A stretch of DNA of 64,000 nucleotides from Valencia hispanica (GCA_963556495.2 OY747703.1:59218296-59282295), one strand, 5' to 3'; positions 11,010 through 23,310 are shown, counted from the first letter of the stretch. Notes: a model not told the origin generated them from the sequence alone. Numbers and translations: made by a program.

Positions 11010-12755
11010 CCCATTTTCTTAAAGAAATAACTTATTATAAGGTATGGTGTTTGACTACTGTACCTGACCAGTGTGTAATTTCTTGATTCAGTCATTCTTA
11101 TATTATTTTATACATTAGATGTTGATTTAAGCCTTTTTATTGCCATTCATTTGAGTTAATTTAAGAAATGTAATCATCAGCAGGCACATACAGAGTGTAG
11201 ATTTAGACACCGCTGGTATCTGATTGATTATTGTTCATAACTTGAATGACTAACCAGAACATGTGGCTTATATTTCACTGGTTCCTCATCATTTCAGTAC
11301 AGGAATAATGATTCATTGTCTTCTTCTTGTCGTCTCTGTTTGTTCTCAGTGAAAAACATTTATTTTGTTGCATATTTCTTTTCTTCATCCTAATAAATCA
11401 CATTGGATTACATTATGTTGATTTCTAACATTCTGAATTGAATTGAACTGAGGTTATAGAGAGATTTTTGTTGTATTGTGTTTTTGCTCCTCGTCTATTT
11501 TTAATTGGATCATTGGAAGTGGGCTACGAACCAGAAATGAAGCAGAGATCTTCTGCTCTGGTTTCTTCTGCTGGCTAAAGTTCAGCAGCACATCCCTATT
11601 ATAGACTGGAAAGTGTACAATTAATTTTATATATAAAATAACAAAAGATTATTTTTAAAGGAAATTGGTCACAAAATGGACGACTTACAGAAAAGAATCA
11701 GCAGCGGGTCGTTTACTTCAGAGATTCACCAAAACTTTTTTTCACTTTTTCACAATAATAAATGAAAAAGGAAACTGATCATTTTGATGAAGCATCTTCC
11801 CAACCATTACATGATCCATTTATATTTATCATTAACACCTTTTCTAAAAATGTTGTTCAGTTGTCTTTAGTTTGGTCAGTTAGTATAAAGTTCACATTAG
11901 GTCGGGCTTATCCAGTTTTTCAGATGTCTGCAGCGTCTGCAGAAGGAATCCATATTAAATATGGACGTATAAACAGGTTACAGCATAGATATACAGTAGA
12001 AAGGTCTTTACTTAGAGGTCTGCGGGTTCTCAGGGTCTAATGATTGGTGGTCCTCCATTTCTACTCATCTTGTTTGAACATTTTTTGTGTTCTGGTTACG
12101 TCCTGTTTTATTTTTACAGATCCTGTTTTTTGTCTCCGCTTCTTCATCACCGACGGTTCTGATTGGTTCCCCACCTGTTCTGTTTCCCAGCATTGTTTGC
12201 TGCATTTCCTCTGTTTTTTGTTTGATCATAACAGCAGTTCTGTTTTTTCTGTACTTTTTTCATATTTGCATTTCTGTGTTGAATCCACAGCTACACCTGC
12301 AGGGTGGTCTTACTGCTGCTGGTAGTTGTTCAGCACCTGCTGATCTGCTGCTGAAATCCAAAGGAACCCTCAGAATAAAAGGCTTCTGAGGTTCTGCTTC
12401 ACTTCAGTTTTATAAACTGTGACTGTAAAATTAGAAATCTAAAGCTAAAAGAAATCCCTCTGGCTGCTGTTGGGGAATTCATGTAGCGTCAGAGGTCATG
12501 ACCTCTAATCCTGCTGGAACTCACATGATTTTGTTTCACTTGAGACATAAATGATTTTCCTGTGAGATGCAAAGAACTTTATGTAGTTTATTATGCGTCA
12601 TATATTATTTATGTTGTTTATTAAGCTTCTAAGCTTCCAGAATGGAAATAATTTACAAACATGACAAAATGTGTGGAGTGCATTTAGATTCAGCCTCCCG
12701 AGTTCATCCTCTGGCTCTGGATCCATTTTCCTTGTAGCTTGGTTGTCAGTGATTC
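11010..12755. other. Intergenic, nothing recognised
   Basis: AT-rich, no exon of the receptor family and no clear mobile element on either strand. Confidence 0.4.
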
Positions 12756-13010
12756 TTACCACAGATCCTTGGTTGGGCTTCGGTCTGGGCTTTGACTAGG
12801 CCCCTCTAACAGATGAGTATGCTTTGATCTTACCATCCCATAATTTCTCTGGCTGCATGTTGAGGGAGCTTGTCCTGCTGGAAGGTGACCCTCCACCCCA
12901 GTCCCAGGTCTTCTGCAGCCTCTAACAGGTTTCCTTCCATCAACTCTGTGGTGAGATGCTCTGGAGGTGATGATCAGCAACATGTCAGCTTGTTCCATCC
13001 AGGTCAGCAC
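12756..13010 (-). mobile_element. Tc1/mariner transposase fragment, decayed
   Basis: Minus strand reads VRSKHTHLLEGPSQSPDRSP and then TKDLW, matching the region around the last catalytic acid of Tc1-type DDE transposases; there the usual ...NPIENLW has become SPTKDLW, so the catalytic Glu is gone. Upstream frame is scrambled. Confidence 0.65.
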
Positions 13011-15373
13011 ATCCGATTATCACCCCTCATTGTCTCCCTCACAGGATCCCAAGTGTCTCTGTCCTCACTGAGGTCAGTTCTGCAGGTCCTGGTGAGATAA
13101 GAAGTAAACTGGTGCTGGTGGATGCTCTAGCACCAGTTTAACCAGTTTGGTGGATAAGGGGATGCAACCCAAACGGGACAGATGGAAACCAAGCAAAGTT
13201 TCTTCTTAATACAGACGGGATAACTGCCACTTGAACTGATCCAAAATAATAAAGATGTGTTAGTAAAGAATCAAAATAATGAAAGTCATGTCAGAAGTGA
13301 AGAAGTAAATAATAAGACAATAATGTGTCCAGATATGATCCATGCATCCATTTTCTGTACCTGCTAAACGTTCCGCTGCTGTTTGGTTGCTGGTGATGAT
13401 CTTCCATATTCTCACATAAACCCTGGATCATCCAATCACAGGCTCCATTGTGTCCGTTTTCGTTATTTTGTTCTTTATGTTTAATTTATAAAGAAAATGA
13501 ATCTTCAGCTTCAGTAGAAACATGGTTTTATTCTTTCTGATATGAAGAAGAATCGTCTGCATCAGGAGCAGCTTTCAGGTTTATTTGGGTCTGAGTTTTA
13601 TATGTGGAACTAAAATCAGACAAATAAATGACTGAAAAGTTAGCAATGGGAACATTATGGCAAATTAAAGTATCTCAGGGTTTCCATTATAAAGAAGACT
13701 TGAGTCCCAGAAGGCGTTTAAGTATTTAATTCAAACATGTCTGGCCAGAACATGGAGGGGAAAGAGTTACTCGTGCATCACCCTAACCAACCTTTCTAAC
13801 TAGCCGCTTAAATAGTATTCAGCAATCATTGTTTATCTCTGTAGATGTCTTCTCCATCCTTCACGCCCCGCCTCCAGAGAACTGATTCATGCGAGTCTCA
13901 TATCAACGCATAAAGCAGCTCATCCGAAGGCCAGACTGTTATCTTACTGCCCCGGCGTCTGTCTCTCTGGTGACCTGACACATATATCTTTCTCATAACA
14001 TTAAGCTGGAGTAATAAGCTTGTCATTTTACCCTAGATGCATTCACTAAACAGAGAATATACACTTAATTCCTAATTGCATAACAATTTTCCACCACAGG
14101 AATAATTCTGAACATTTCAGAGTATTATGGGATTACCGTGTGATGAGCTGCATCATAATACTCCACATTAAACCCCGCCTCTCTCCCACATCGGAACCTG
14201 CATGGTTCTGTTGACACGACAAACTGATCCAAGTTTCCACAACAAGCTGAGTCATGAAGGAACATCAGGAGAGGTGTGTGTGAAGGTCAGAGGTCAGACT
14301 GAACCACGCCTCCATGCTGCAGGTTGAAGTTACCCAGAGTATAGATTTTATTTAGTAATAAAACATTTTATGATAAAATGAATGTAACTCCTGCTTAGAA
14401 GCAGAATTGATCTAAAATGAAACATTGAAGAATAAATCTGTGGATCAGAGAGTTTGGCTCCTGATCTCAGTGATGCTCTTCATATTTATTTATTTTTCCT
14501 CTCTTTATCTCAGTTCTTTTTAAATAAAATCTTTACATCATTTTCTTTCCGTGTTTTTATTAATGTATTCTATTTAACTCGTTAAAAGAGGCTTTGAGTT
14601 ATAAACATGAAGTCAGTTTTCATATCTTTACATCCACAGGTCTCCACTAGTGTTTGAGTTTTCATTTGTGTTAAAATAGTTGAGGAGTGTCAATAAGTGT
14701 CTTCTGTCCTGTCAGCCGTCTGTCCACCATCGGTGTCCTCCTGAGCCAGACTGAAACCATCATGGATGTTCAGCTGATCATGGAGACTATGGACCTGATT
14801 TATCAATGTTACAAATAAAGAGGGAAAAATTGTGTCCGCCGGATAAAAAGGGCGTGTTCCTGATTTGTGGGTAATCTACTAAGCTATTAGAGTGTTAATT
14901 ACTATTAGGTTAGATTGTGTGTGAATTATATTTTCATTTGTCAGTAATAAACTTATGTTGAGTCGTGGTGGCTTAAAGTTAAGACACGCCTTTCAGAGGC
15001 GCTAAAACAGTTTCCTGTTTGTTAAATCAGACTGTGCGTGGAACGCTTATTTATTAGCATCTTCTCCCAATATGTTCCCCCTTCTGACAGAAATGGCCAC
15101 ATTGCATATTCATCAAGGGCAAAAGCGCTAAATGGTTTGCACAGCCGGAGTCTTACCTGCGCCTGCTTGGTAAATCACCTGCTGCTTGGTTTTGCACAGC
15201 TGTGAGGTTTGCTAGCTCTAATGAATCAGGCTCCATGAGTTTCCAATATTTCAAATGTTTACATGATTCAAAGTTTGCTTTACAATCCTGACGATGCTTC
15301 AACTGTCCCTGTTGATGTAGCACTTTTTCCCTTCCACTAAACTTTCTGTGAATACATTTCTAACTTTTATTTT
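13011..15373. other. Intergenic, nothing recognised
   Basis: No exon or known repeat identified; several short GC-richer islands (about 13870-14340) without coding character. Confidence 0.4.
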
Positions 15374-15545
15374 ACAGACAGCAAGAAAGATGGAGAGCAA
15401 CATGAGCTCCTTTGTCTCAGAGATATTTTGAGGTGGAGGATTTCTTTCCACCTCCTTCACCAGAGTAAAGAGAGAGACTCAGCCTGTTTTATACTTCACA
15501 GCAGCAGGCTGACGTCAGCCATCACCAGAAGAAACAATGCCAAAT
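15374..15545 (-). repeat. Right arm of the 172-bp inverted repeat
   Basis: Reverse complement of 9552-9724 with few differences; the TATA-like GTATAAAACAGG and the start MLLSIFLAVC are kept, then the sequence leaves the shared part (GTCTGTAAAATAAAAG). Spacer between arms is about 5.6 kb. Confidence 0.6.
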
Positions 15546-15576
15546 TCTAAACATCAGACACTGATGTTTAGAATTT
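15542..15576. repeat. Perfect 16-bp hairpin
   Basis: AAATTCTAAACATCAG, a three-base loop (ACA), then the exact reverse complement. It abuts the outer end of the inverted-repeat arm. Confidence 0.85.
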
Positions 15577-15738
15577 AATTCTCTGGAAGCCAGAAGTATA
15601 AAAAGAAATAAGAAAGAAAAGCTTTAAATATTTCCGTCTGTATGTGATAGATCTATATAAAAAATGAGTTTCACTTTCTGAAATGACGGACAGGAAATAT
15701 TGTTTTTACATTGAAGTATTTTTAGATGTACAGAACCT

Positions 15739-16260
15739 GTGGTTTTTAGATTGAACCAGATATTATCACCTTTTACCAAGCTTAACAAAACAAAAGACTT
15801 TCTCCTGAATGCTTTTATTTTCACTAGGTTGGATTATTGTTATGGTGTCTTTACTGTAAAAAGGCAACTGCAGCTCATCCATAATGCTGCTGCCAGAGTT
15901 CTGACCAACACCACATCAGAACCGGTCCTTAAACCACAGCATTCTCTCCCAGTTTATCAAAGGATAGAGTTTAACATCTTACTGATTCTTATTTAGTCTC
16001 CATGTTCCTTATCTCCTTAAATAAACTGCCTGAAAACCTGAGATGTACAGAAACAGTGTCTATAAATGAAAACATGGCTGTTCATTGCTCGTCAAAGTTT
16101 ATCGCTCATGTTTGGACTGTTGGAGATTTATTTTTATTTATTATTATTTTTTCAAGCCAAAGCTTTTAAATTAAAAGTCATCATCTCTGCTGATTTTGCC
16201 TCTGCAGGTTCTTTCTGTCCACATGTTCACCATGATGTTCCTAAACTAAAAACAGTGAGA
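15739..16260 (+). mobile_element. L2-like LINE fragment, 3' part of the reverse transcriptase ORF
   Basis: Reads AFIFTRLDYCYGVF, QLQLIHNAAARVLTN and LPVYQRIEFNILL, the block that also occurs intact at 55316-55828; after a break it continues NKLPENLRCTETVS. Frameshifts and stops show it is dead. Confidence 0.65.
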
Positions 16261-17055
16261 GGGATCCTTTCCGAGTTAAACTGTGGCACCAACATCTTCT
16301 GTTCGTCTCTTTCTTAACTGAAGACATGAAGGTTTCCCACCAGGATCATGTTGAAGCTGGACAGTAGATGTTCCTACAGAAGCTTTGCTGTCGGAGGCCT
16401 CAGTCTGCAGACATATCAGCCTGTTTCTGAGAGCTTGTGGTCGTCTGCTGATGCTTCTGCTGTTTTCACATCAGTGTGTGGTCGGATGCTGGACCAACCA
16501 GCAGGTCTGCTTTATTATCTGATGGTTGCCAGAGCAACAGGAAGAGCCGTGCGGTTTCCTTCTGCAGAGAGGAACCAGAAGACTCGACACGCTGCTGCTG
16601 CTGCTGACCTTCAGTCGTTTAAATGATCAATTCATGACTTTGTCTAAAAATGTTAAAACATCTCCTTCAAATTGTCATCAGAATCAAACTTTATAACATG
16701 AAGTCAAAATGGAGGTTTCATCTTTACCTCTGCCAAGGAGGTTCTGTTTTCACCAGGGTTTGTACAACATAACTCAAAAGACTATTAATGGATTTTGATG
16801 ACATTTTCATAAATGTCTGCAATGTGTGCAGAAACAAGGGATTAGAATTTGATCCAAAAACCGCCATTACAGAAAGAGATTTTCATAAATAACTACTGAC
16901 CGACTAATATCAGAGTGAATCCATCTGCTAAAGGAATGTTTTCATGGTCAAGGAATCTAAAATAAGTTAGATGACGACATTAGGGGGGAACTGAGCTCTC
17001 TGAGTGTTTTTCTGGTTTTAAATGGAGTTTATCAGCAGAGAGATGGACTCTAAAC

Positions 17056-17062
17056 TATAAAG
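17056..17062 (+). promoter_or_regulatory. Possible TATA box of gene 2
   Basis: TATAAAG lies 130 bp before the start codon at 17192, a spacing that would leave a short 5' UTR. No other support; AT-rich DNA gives such matches by chance. Confidence 0.25.
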
Positions 17063-17191
17063 ACTGAAACGAGGCCGTCATGGTGGTTTGTCTGGGTTGG
17101 GTCATGTGACCTCTTGATGTCTTCCTCAGTGTTGAGCTCACACCGAGTCTCTGCTGTCGGGTTCTTGTCAGCCGTTCCAGGAGGCTCTGAC

Positions 17192-17228
17192 ATGGAGAAG
17201 CTGATCAGAATCTTTTTCTTTCATATCG
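17192..17228 (+). CDS. Gene 2 exon 1: signal peptide
   Basis: Twelve codons, MEKLIRIFFFHI, then G before GTGAGT (phase 1). The gene 3 signal exon has the same length and the same ATCG|GTGAGT end, which supports both start choices. The hydrophobic core continues a few residues into the V exon. Confidence 0.7.
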
Positions 17229-20200
17229 GTGAGTTTCAAACAGCTCAGAGATGTTTAGATCTGCTTCCTGTTCTTCATCCGCTGACCTTGATGTGTTTTT
17301 GTCTCTGATCTAAACTCTGATTACCAGAACCGATCACATTTTCAGACGGCTGCTGTTTTATTGAGCTTGACTCATATATGGTAGAGTAGAGATGACCAAA
17401 GTTTGGTCTGTTAGAATAATTTGCTGTGGCGTTCCCTGACAGAAGGAAATGGTCCAAATATGGCCGTCCAGCAGATGGAGTTGATGCAAATGGACACTTT
17501 TAGTCATTTTGGTGATTCAATTCTTAAAAAGAAAACGCTTCTTCAGCATTTTCTGTCATTAGCCATGTTTCTTTGCTTTAACTTAATATCAAAGCAATAA
17601 GGACAAAAACATCCAGTGACTTATTTTTGAACAGAGTTGTAATTTTACTTGGTGAGAACAGAATAAAACTGTTTTCCAGACCAACAGAACAGAAACTATT
17701 TGACCCTAAAAGTTAGGAACCTGCATGTTTCTTTGTGGTGTCAGGAAACAGATTATAAGTGAAGGTCTCAGTAACGTATCTAAGATAAGAGCCTTTATGC
17801 TCAGACTGACCCAGAAGGAAAGGTGTGGAGGCGTTGACATCTACTATATGGAGTCTGTAGATCTGATGATGTCATTTCTAGGCGGTCTGTATGTTTAGAG
17901 AAATGAGGCCAAATATGGGAAGCTGTGAGCGGCTGCCTGACCGTATATGGAGACGGTTTGGGTTTGTTGACTTTATGGGCCTGTTTGTTACACAATCATC
18001 TGTTTCTTCATCTAAGCCTGTCTACCATAGTCTTCATCACTACACAGAGGCAAACCTATAGAAATTCACTCCACCTTTTCTAACGCCTACAATAATTTAT
18101 GTTTTCTTCATAAAATATTGCATGTTTAAATTATGGCTGAGCAGGGAAATAGAAATAATTGAACAACACAAGAGAAAAGATTTTTATCTGAAAAAGATAA
18201 TTGCACTTTTAACTTGGTGATTTTGACTCCTGGTGTGAAAAGTTTGGACTTTCCTTCTTATTTAATCTGACACAATAAAACACCAGACATGTTGCCTCAG
18301 ACTCGGAGTGAAAACTGTTTTAACGTCACTAACTGACCTAAAGGAAAGTAAGGTGTAAATATCAGGTTAGTTTGGTCTGACTGACTCTGTTGGTGTTTTC
18401 TAGTGATGCTGAGATTATCTCCTGCTGAGGAAGGGAAGAAGAACCTGTCAGGAGTCGTTGGAGGAAGCATCACTTTACCAGATCCTGTGCTGAAGTCTGG
18501 ATTTCTCTTAGATGGAGCAGGCAATGCTGCTTTTGTGACTGGGGGAGAACTTAAAATCTTAAAGCAAAAATACAATAATAAAGTACACTGGAAAAAACAC
18601 TCTGGACTTTTCACTCTCACAGACCTGCAGAAGAGCGACTCAGGAATTTATAAAATTCAATTTGAGGATGATGAAAGAACTTTCTCTTATTCTTTAACAG
18701 TCTACGGTGAGTTTCATCCTCTTGGAAATATGTCCTGTTGATATTTAATTCTAACAGCCTCTCAGAAACACAGCAGCCCAGTTCCAAGTTATTATCACAA
18801 TTTAAATGTTCTTATTATTTGTTTGCTGCCAGATCGTCATTCCGTTCTTAGAGAACTTCTATCTCCTAGAACTTACAGTTGAAATGATCCTTTATGTAAC
18901 TGAGGGGAAGAGATGCTTCAGTTTACAGTAAATCGATCTGAATGAAGGTTATAAACACTGAGAACGATTTAACAGTAAAGGAGGACTAATTCTGACCGTC
19001 TCTTATTGTCTCTCTGTTTACAGTAACATTTGACCTTTTTATCATCATCACAGCATCCTGCTGGTTTTATTCTAACGCCTCAGCAGTCTGAATGTTTCTC
19101 TCTGATGAACCTTTTATCAGTTTTCCTCCTCAGACGCTCACTGTGTTCAGCTTAATGAACACATCCAAACATTCAATAAAGATTTGAATCATTTTCTTCA
19201 GACTGGATATTATTTTTATGTTCTTCATGAACCAAAACATCTGATTGTTTTATTCAAACTATAACCTGGTTGTTTCTGTTAAACACTTTATGAACAAATG
19301 TCTCTGATTGTTTTGATCCAGGTAAAGATGAAATATTCTGTCCTGTTTAACTGGTTAAATATGCATCTGCTAACCAGAAGTTATCCAATATTACAGCAAG
19401 ATGTCATTTAGGGAAATTTTGCAAAAGAAATACAGGTTGAGACAGTTTCATTTATTAAACTCAGACACATGATGGTGTAAACAAGCTCTGCTGACTGAAT
19501 GCTTTTAGAAATCCAATTATTCACTAAATTAATGGATAAAATAGTAAAACTATCCAGAAATATACCTGAATGCATCTTAAAAACTCAATGATGAGAGGAT
19601 AAAAAAGAGGAGAAATACAAATAAGGAAATCTGAGTTTGTTAAGAAGAAATAATTTGATCAAGCATGTTTCCTCTGCAGATCCTGCTCCGTCTCCTGCAG
19701 TAGAGACCCAGACTGTGAGCTCTGACAGCTGCTGGTTGATCTGTTCTGTGGACAAACAGGCGACTCTGCTGTGGATCAAAGACCAAGAAATACAGAACCA
19801 GAACAGTTCTGCTCTCTCTTTACCCATCACTGTACATAAAGAAGATAGAAAATCATCATATAGATGTGTAGCAGCCAACCCTGCAGAGAACAAGACTCTT
19901 CATGTTAACGTCTCATCATCCTGTGGATTCAACGAGACAGAACCTGTGGATGTCAGCAGGCTAATAAACAGTAGGATTTATTGTAACAGTTTTTATGAAT
20001 ATATTGATATGGTGTTTATAAACCACCTCATGCTGTTTGTTCTGTGTGACAGACTGGAATGTGATCACTCTCCCCATCAAGATAGCAGCTTTCATGGCTC
20101 TGACTGCAGCGGCTGTCAGACGGAGGAATCGCTACGAAACAAACCCGACCACAGTAATTCTGTTAATAACTGAGGCTTTCTTAGACCTCCATGTTGGCTC

Positions 20201-21569
20201 TATGAGCCAGCAATATAACAGAGGCCCTTATTTTACATCTAGGAACCGAGCAGAGGCTTTAATCCAAAGTGATTTACAAACGAGGAACACAAGCATAAAC
20301 CAGGTCAGGGTCACACAGTGGAAGGAAGAAATGTCTCAACTGTAACTTGTTTTAAATCCTTACCCTGCTGTTGTTGCTGAGCCTCGCCCATACAGGACCA
20401 CTGACCCAAAGATGAGCTGATTTCATGGAAATGAGCCAAAAGTGGGAGAACCTTTTAAATTACAGATCCATTTATTTTAAAGTGACAAAACGACACCACT
20501 TTGTTTCTTTCATCGCTTTGTTTCTGTCATGTTTGGTGTTTTAAGGACCCAAATGCAGCAAGTAATATTAAAATGGTTTAATTGCAAAAACAAGAAAGAA
20601 AACTTACAAAACTCAGGAGGACCAACAAATGTAACGACGGCAAAAACAGGAACCGGAAAGGAAAGAATGACGACAAACCAGCGAGTAGTGACTGAATGAG
20701 AGCTGAATATATACTGAGGAGGGAGAGAGGAAGTGACAGAGAAGACCAAGAGCTAAGTAGTGAAAGCAGATGCAGGTGAGAGCAATTAGTGAAACTGGGT
20801 CAAGAGAAGGGTGGCAGGGAGACAACAGGAAGGGGAAGAATGGCAAGGGAGACAGAAAACTCTTAAAAAACTAGAAACTAAAGATAATATGTCTAAGGAG
20901 GAATCTAAGGGGAACACTGGAGAACAGAAGGAAGAAATACATTAGGAAACTATCTAAAGAGAAATAAACTAAAGAAACATAAATAAGAAGGAGGACACAA
21001 ACAAAAGAAAACATCGAAGAGCATGAAGGGAAAATGGAAGTGCCATAAAATAAACTCCGAAGAATACATTAAACTGATAATTAAACCGAATGAGCAAAAG
21101 AACTAACAGCAAACACCAAAACTGAGAACTATGACGTGTCATGTTTAGTTTACTGTTGAGCATAAAAAAGGAAAACATAATATGAAATTAGTTTTCATGT
21201 TTTTAATTTAAAAAGTTCTAATCTTTGAGGCCTGCTGGTTCCTTTATCTTTACAAGTTTGTCCCACATGGCAAAAAGTTTGGACACCCCTGGTCTACATG
21301 GAGTCATGGTCAGAGTCAATTAGCTGTTTGCTGATTTTACAGTAATTATTGGTATTCACTAATATTATACGTATATTATTATAAAATAAACAGTTCTAAA
21401 ATTGCTGGATTTCTTAATATTTTCCCAGATATTTAACTTTAGTCTGATTAGTTTTCTGTTCCTTCATGGTTCTGCACATGGCGGAGAGGATGACATTAAT
21501 GTGTTTTTAATTTTTCAGGGTAGAAACGTCCCAGATTCATCAGAACCAGTGACTTCTCTCTATGAATGA
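17192..21569 (+). CDS. Gene 2: CD2/SLAM-like Ig receptor, short tail, Lys in membrane segment
   Basis: A complete five-exon model: signal 17192-17228, V-like 18404-18706, C2-like 19680-19970, transmembrane 20053-20153, tail 21519-21569. Total 783 nt (260 residues plus stop); all junctions are GT-AG with matching phases (1,1,1,0). The first domain lacks cysteines but keeps W and the DSGIY motif; the second has four cysteines, as in CD2/SLAM proteins. The membrane span VITLPIKIAAFMALTAAAV holds one lysine, and the tail (GRNVPDSSEPVTSLYE) ends one residue after its tyrosine, so no complete ITIM or ITSM remains. Receptors of this design often signal through an adaptor with an acidic membrane residue (family knowledge; pairing here is inference). 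The C2-TM donor GTAGGA is weak but gives the right phase. An LTR-like repeat sits in the last intron. Confidence 0.72.
18404..18706 (+). CDS. Gene 2 exon 2: V-like Ig domain without cysteines
   Basis: Acceptor TTTTCTAG ends at 18403 and GTGAGT follows 18706; 303 nt, phase 1. It begins VMLRLSPAEEGKKNLSGVVGG, has W in VHWKKHSG and ends SDSGIYKIQF...SLTVYG. The usual B- and F-strand cysteines are replaced, as in CD2-family D1 domains. One sequon (NLS) near the N terminus. Clearly diverged from the gene 3 and 4 V exons. Confidence 0.78.
19680..19970 (+). CDS. Gene 2 exon 3: C2-like Ig domain
   Basis: Acceptor CTCTGCAG ends at 19679. Cysteines at residues 18, 22, 63 and 82 of the exon peptide. 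Almost base-for-base the same as the other three C2 exons through the fourth cysteine. The tail of the exon (GFNETEPVDVSRLIN) is six bases longer than in gene 1. The donor GTAGGA at 19971 is chosen because it fits the phase. Confidence 0.75.
20053..20153 (+). CDS. Gene 2 exon 4: transmembrane segment with lysine
   Basis: Follows GTGTGACAG and reads NWNVITLPIKIAAFMALTAA, then AVRRRNRYETNPTT, before GTAATT at 20154 (phase 0). The lysine sits about seven residues into a 19-residue span; an RRR stop-transfer follows. Unlike genes 1, 3 and 4, whose spans carry no charge. Confidence 0.65.
20525..21136 (-). repeat. LTR-like repeat, copy B
   Basis: Reverse-strand relative of 40730-41360: shared start GTCATAGTTCT, shared end AGGACCC...ACATGAC, and a TATA-like ATATATTC at the same place (20707-20714 on the plus strand). 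Terminal TGTCAT...ATGACA is typical of a long terminal repeat, but no internal retroelement genes are next to it. Sits in the last intron of gene 2. Confidence 0.45.
21519..21569 (+). CDS. Gene 2 last coding exon, truncated tail
   Basis: Acceptor TTTTTCAG ends at 21518; reads GRNVPDSSEPVTSLYE-stop in phase 0. It aligns with the gene 1 last exon (NIPEST against NVPDSS, same tyrosine region), but TGA at 21567 removes everything needed for an ITIM or ITSM. Confidence 0.6.
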   Translation, partial: GRNVPDSSEPVTSLYE

Positions 21570-22112
21570 TGCCAGAGATGATTCTTCATTCAGCTCCTCG
21601 TGATTTCCACCATAACTCTGAGAAACCAGTTTTTTCTTCTACAGTCTCCAGAGTTTTCACTTCAACATGTCTGAGTCTTTCTTTGTGCACCAAGGAACCA
21701 GGTCTGCAGCTGGAGTTTATTGTCCAGCTCGTTTTTTAATATCTGGGTGTGTCTTTCATGCAGGGCCGGCCCAAGCTTGCATGTGAACTCAAGCAGAATT
21801 AGATCTGGGCCCCGACCTGGGAGAGGGGGCGGAGTTTAATCGGCTGAGCCTAAAAGCAAACATGAACAGGATGGTCGGTTCTTCTCTGCTAGAATGTATA
21901 TGAAAACAAACCGAAGCTCTAACAGAATGAAAAGAATAACCTTGTAGCATTAGATTGTAACTATGGTAACAAAACCATTAAACTATAAAAGGGAAATTTG
22001 GAGTCATGGATTAACCCAACAGTCACGTTGGAAGTTTATCTTATTTTGACACCTTGTGGCCAAACACATAAATTACAGACTAAGATAAATTACTGTTTCC
22101 AGTCGTGTTGTT

Positions 22113-22165
<53 letters not shown>
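22113..22165. repeat. (CA)n(TA)n microsatellite
   Basis: Seven CA units followed by about 20 TA units. Confidence 0.95.
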
Positions 22166-22167
<2 letters not shown>

Positions 22168-22804
22168 TTTTACAATAATTTATTTATTTATTTGATGTTT
22201 CAATTAAATAAAATCAAATAGCTAAATAATAAATAATAATAAAATCAAGTGACTGAGCTGCCCCCTGCTGGTTAATTATTTCTTGTTGTCTTTAATTTGT
22301 TTTTGCCCAATGATAACTGGACCAAAGGTCTGTCTGTTTTACTCAGCCGAATCTGCATCGGGGCTGATGCATTTACACGGTGGCGTTAAGTCAAGCTAAG
22401 GGCTTGCTAACGGATGCGCTGGTTGCTGATTTTCTCCTGGACAGGTAAGATCACGTTATATTTTGTGACTTTGGTTGAAATAGCCGAGTGAAGTGTGAAG
22501 TGAAGTGGCGGAGACCCAACGAGACCATGCTGGCTGTGCTTGTGTTATTGAGGCGTGGCTTAGTGGGAGAGCATGAAGCAAGGGGTGGGACTTTTTATTT
22601 TTCAATAACGCCCTCTCAAGGAGCGCTCCCACAATCGTATACTCTGTTATTAACCGTCTGGTGATTCAGCCTCAGCTGTCTCTCTGTCTGATCTTCTCTA
22701 TAATCTCTTGTCTGCTGCTGAAAAAAAAAACCCCACAGACTTTATGAGGCAACAGATCAGAACTCCTGGTCTGGTTCCAAACCGGTTTCAACATCTTATT
22801 TGAC

Positions 22805-22870
22805 AACAATTCAGTTCAGTTTCTTTCTATAGCGCTGATTCACAACAGATGTCATCTCAAGATCTAGAGG
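22805..22870 (-). repeat. 3' end of a common teleost repeat
   Basis: TATAGCGCTGATTCACAACAGATGTCATCTCAAG matches, in reverse, the tail of the repeat at 37322-37826. Further reverse copies lie at 59706, 62380 and 62640. Confidence 0.55.
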
Positions 22871-23310
22871 GAGGCTCGGGGTAACTCCTAGGCTGGGAGA
22901 CGACTGGCTCTTCAAGCTCCTAAAGGTTCTGGTAGCGCTCAGTAGGTCGGTCCACCATCTTGATGTTGAGATCCTTTCCACATTATATGTCATGCTGTTC
23001 AACTGTAATCTACTGTAAATGAAGTTTGTATCCATTTGAAGCAAGAACAAAATAAATAAAATAAAATCATTAAAAATCAATTTTGCACTAAAAATAATAC
23101 CAGACCAGAATCAGTGGTTCCACCAGTGGATGAAACTAAAAGGTTCCAGTTCAGATCAGGAAAATTTAAAAACACAGAAGCTTCAGTAAGTTTTTAATAC
23201 AAATGGCAGTGATTGAATTTAATACCATCATTCATAAAAAAGAAAATATAAAAACACTTTGATGCCTAATATCTCTGTGGTATGTTAACCAGAACATTTA
23301 TTTCATGTCT

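Noticed and set aside
9552..15545. Reading the 172-bp arms as terminal inverted repeats of one 6-kb transposon
   Set aside because: No matching target duplication at the outer edges, no transposase between, and the arms look like promoter plus exon; left open as an alternative in the findings.
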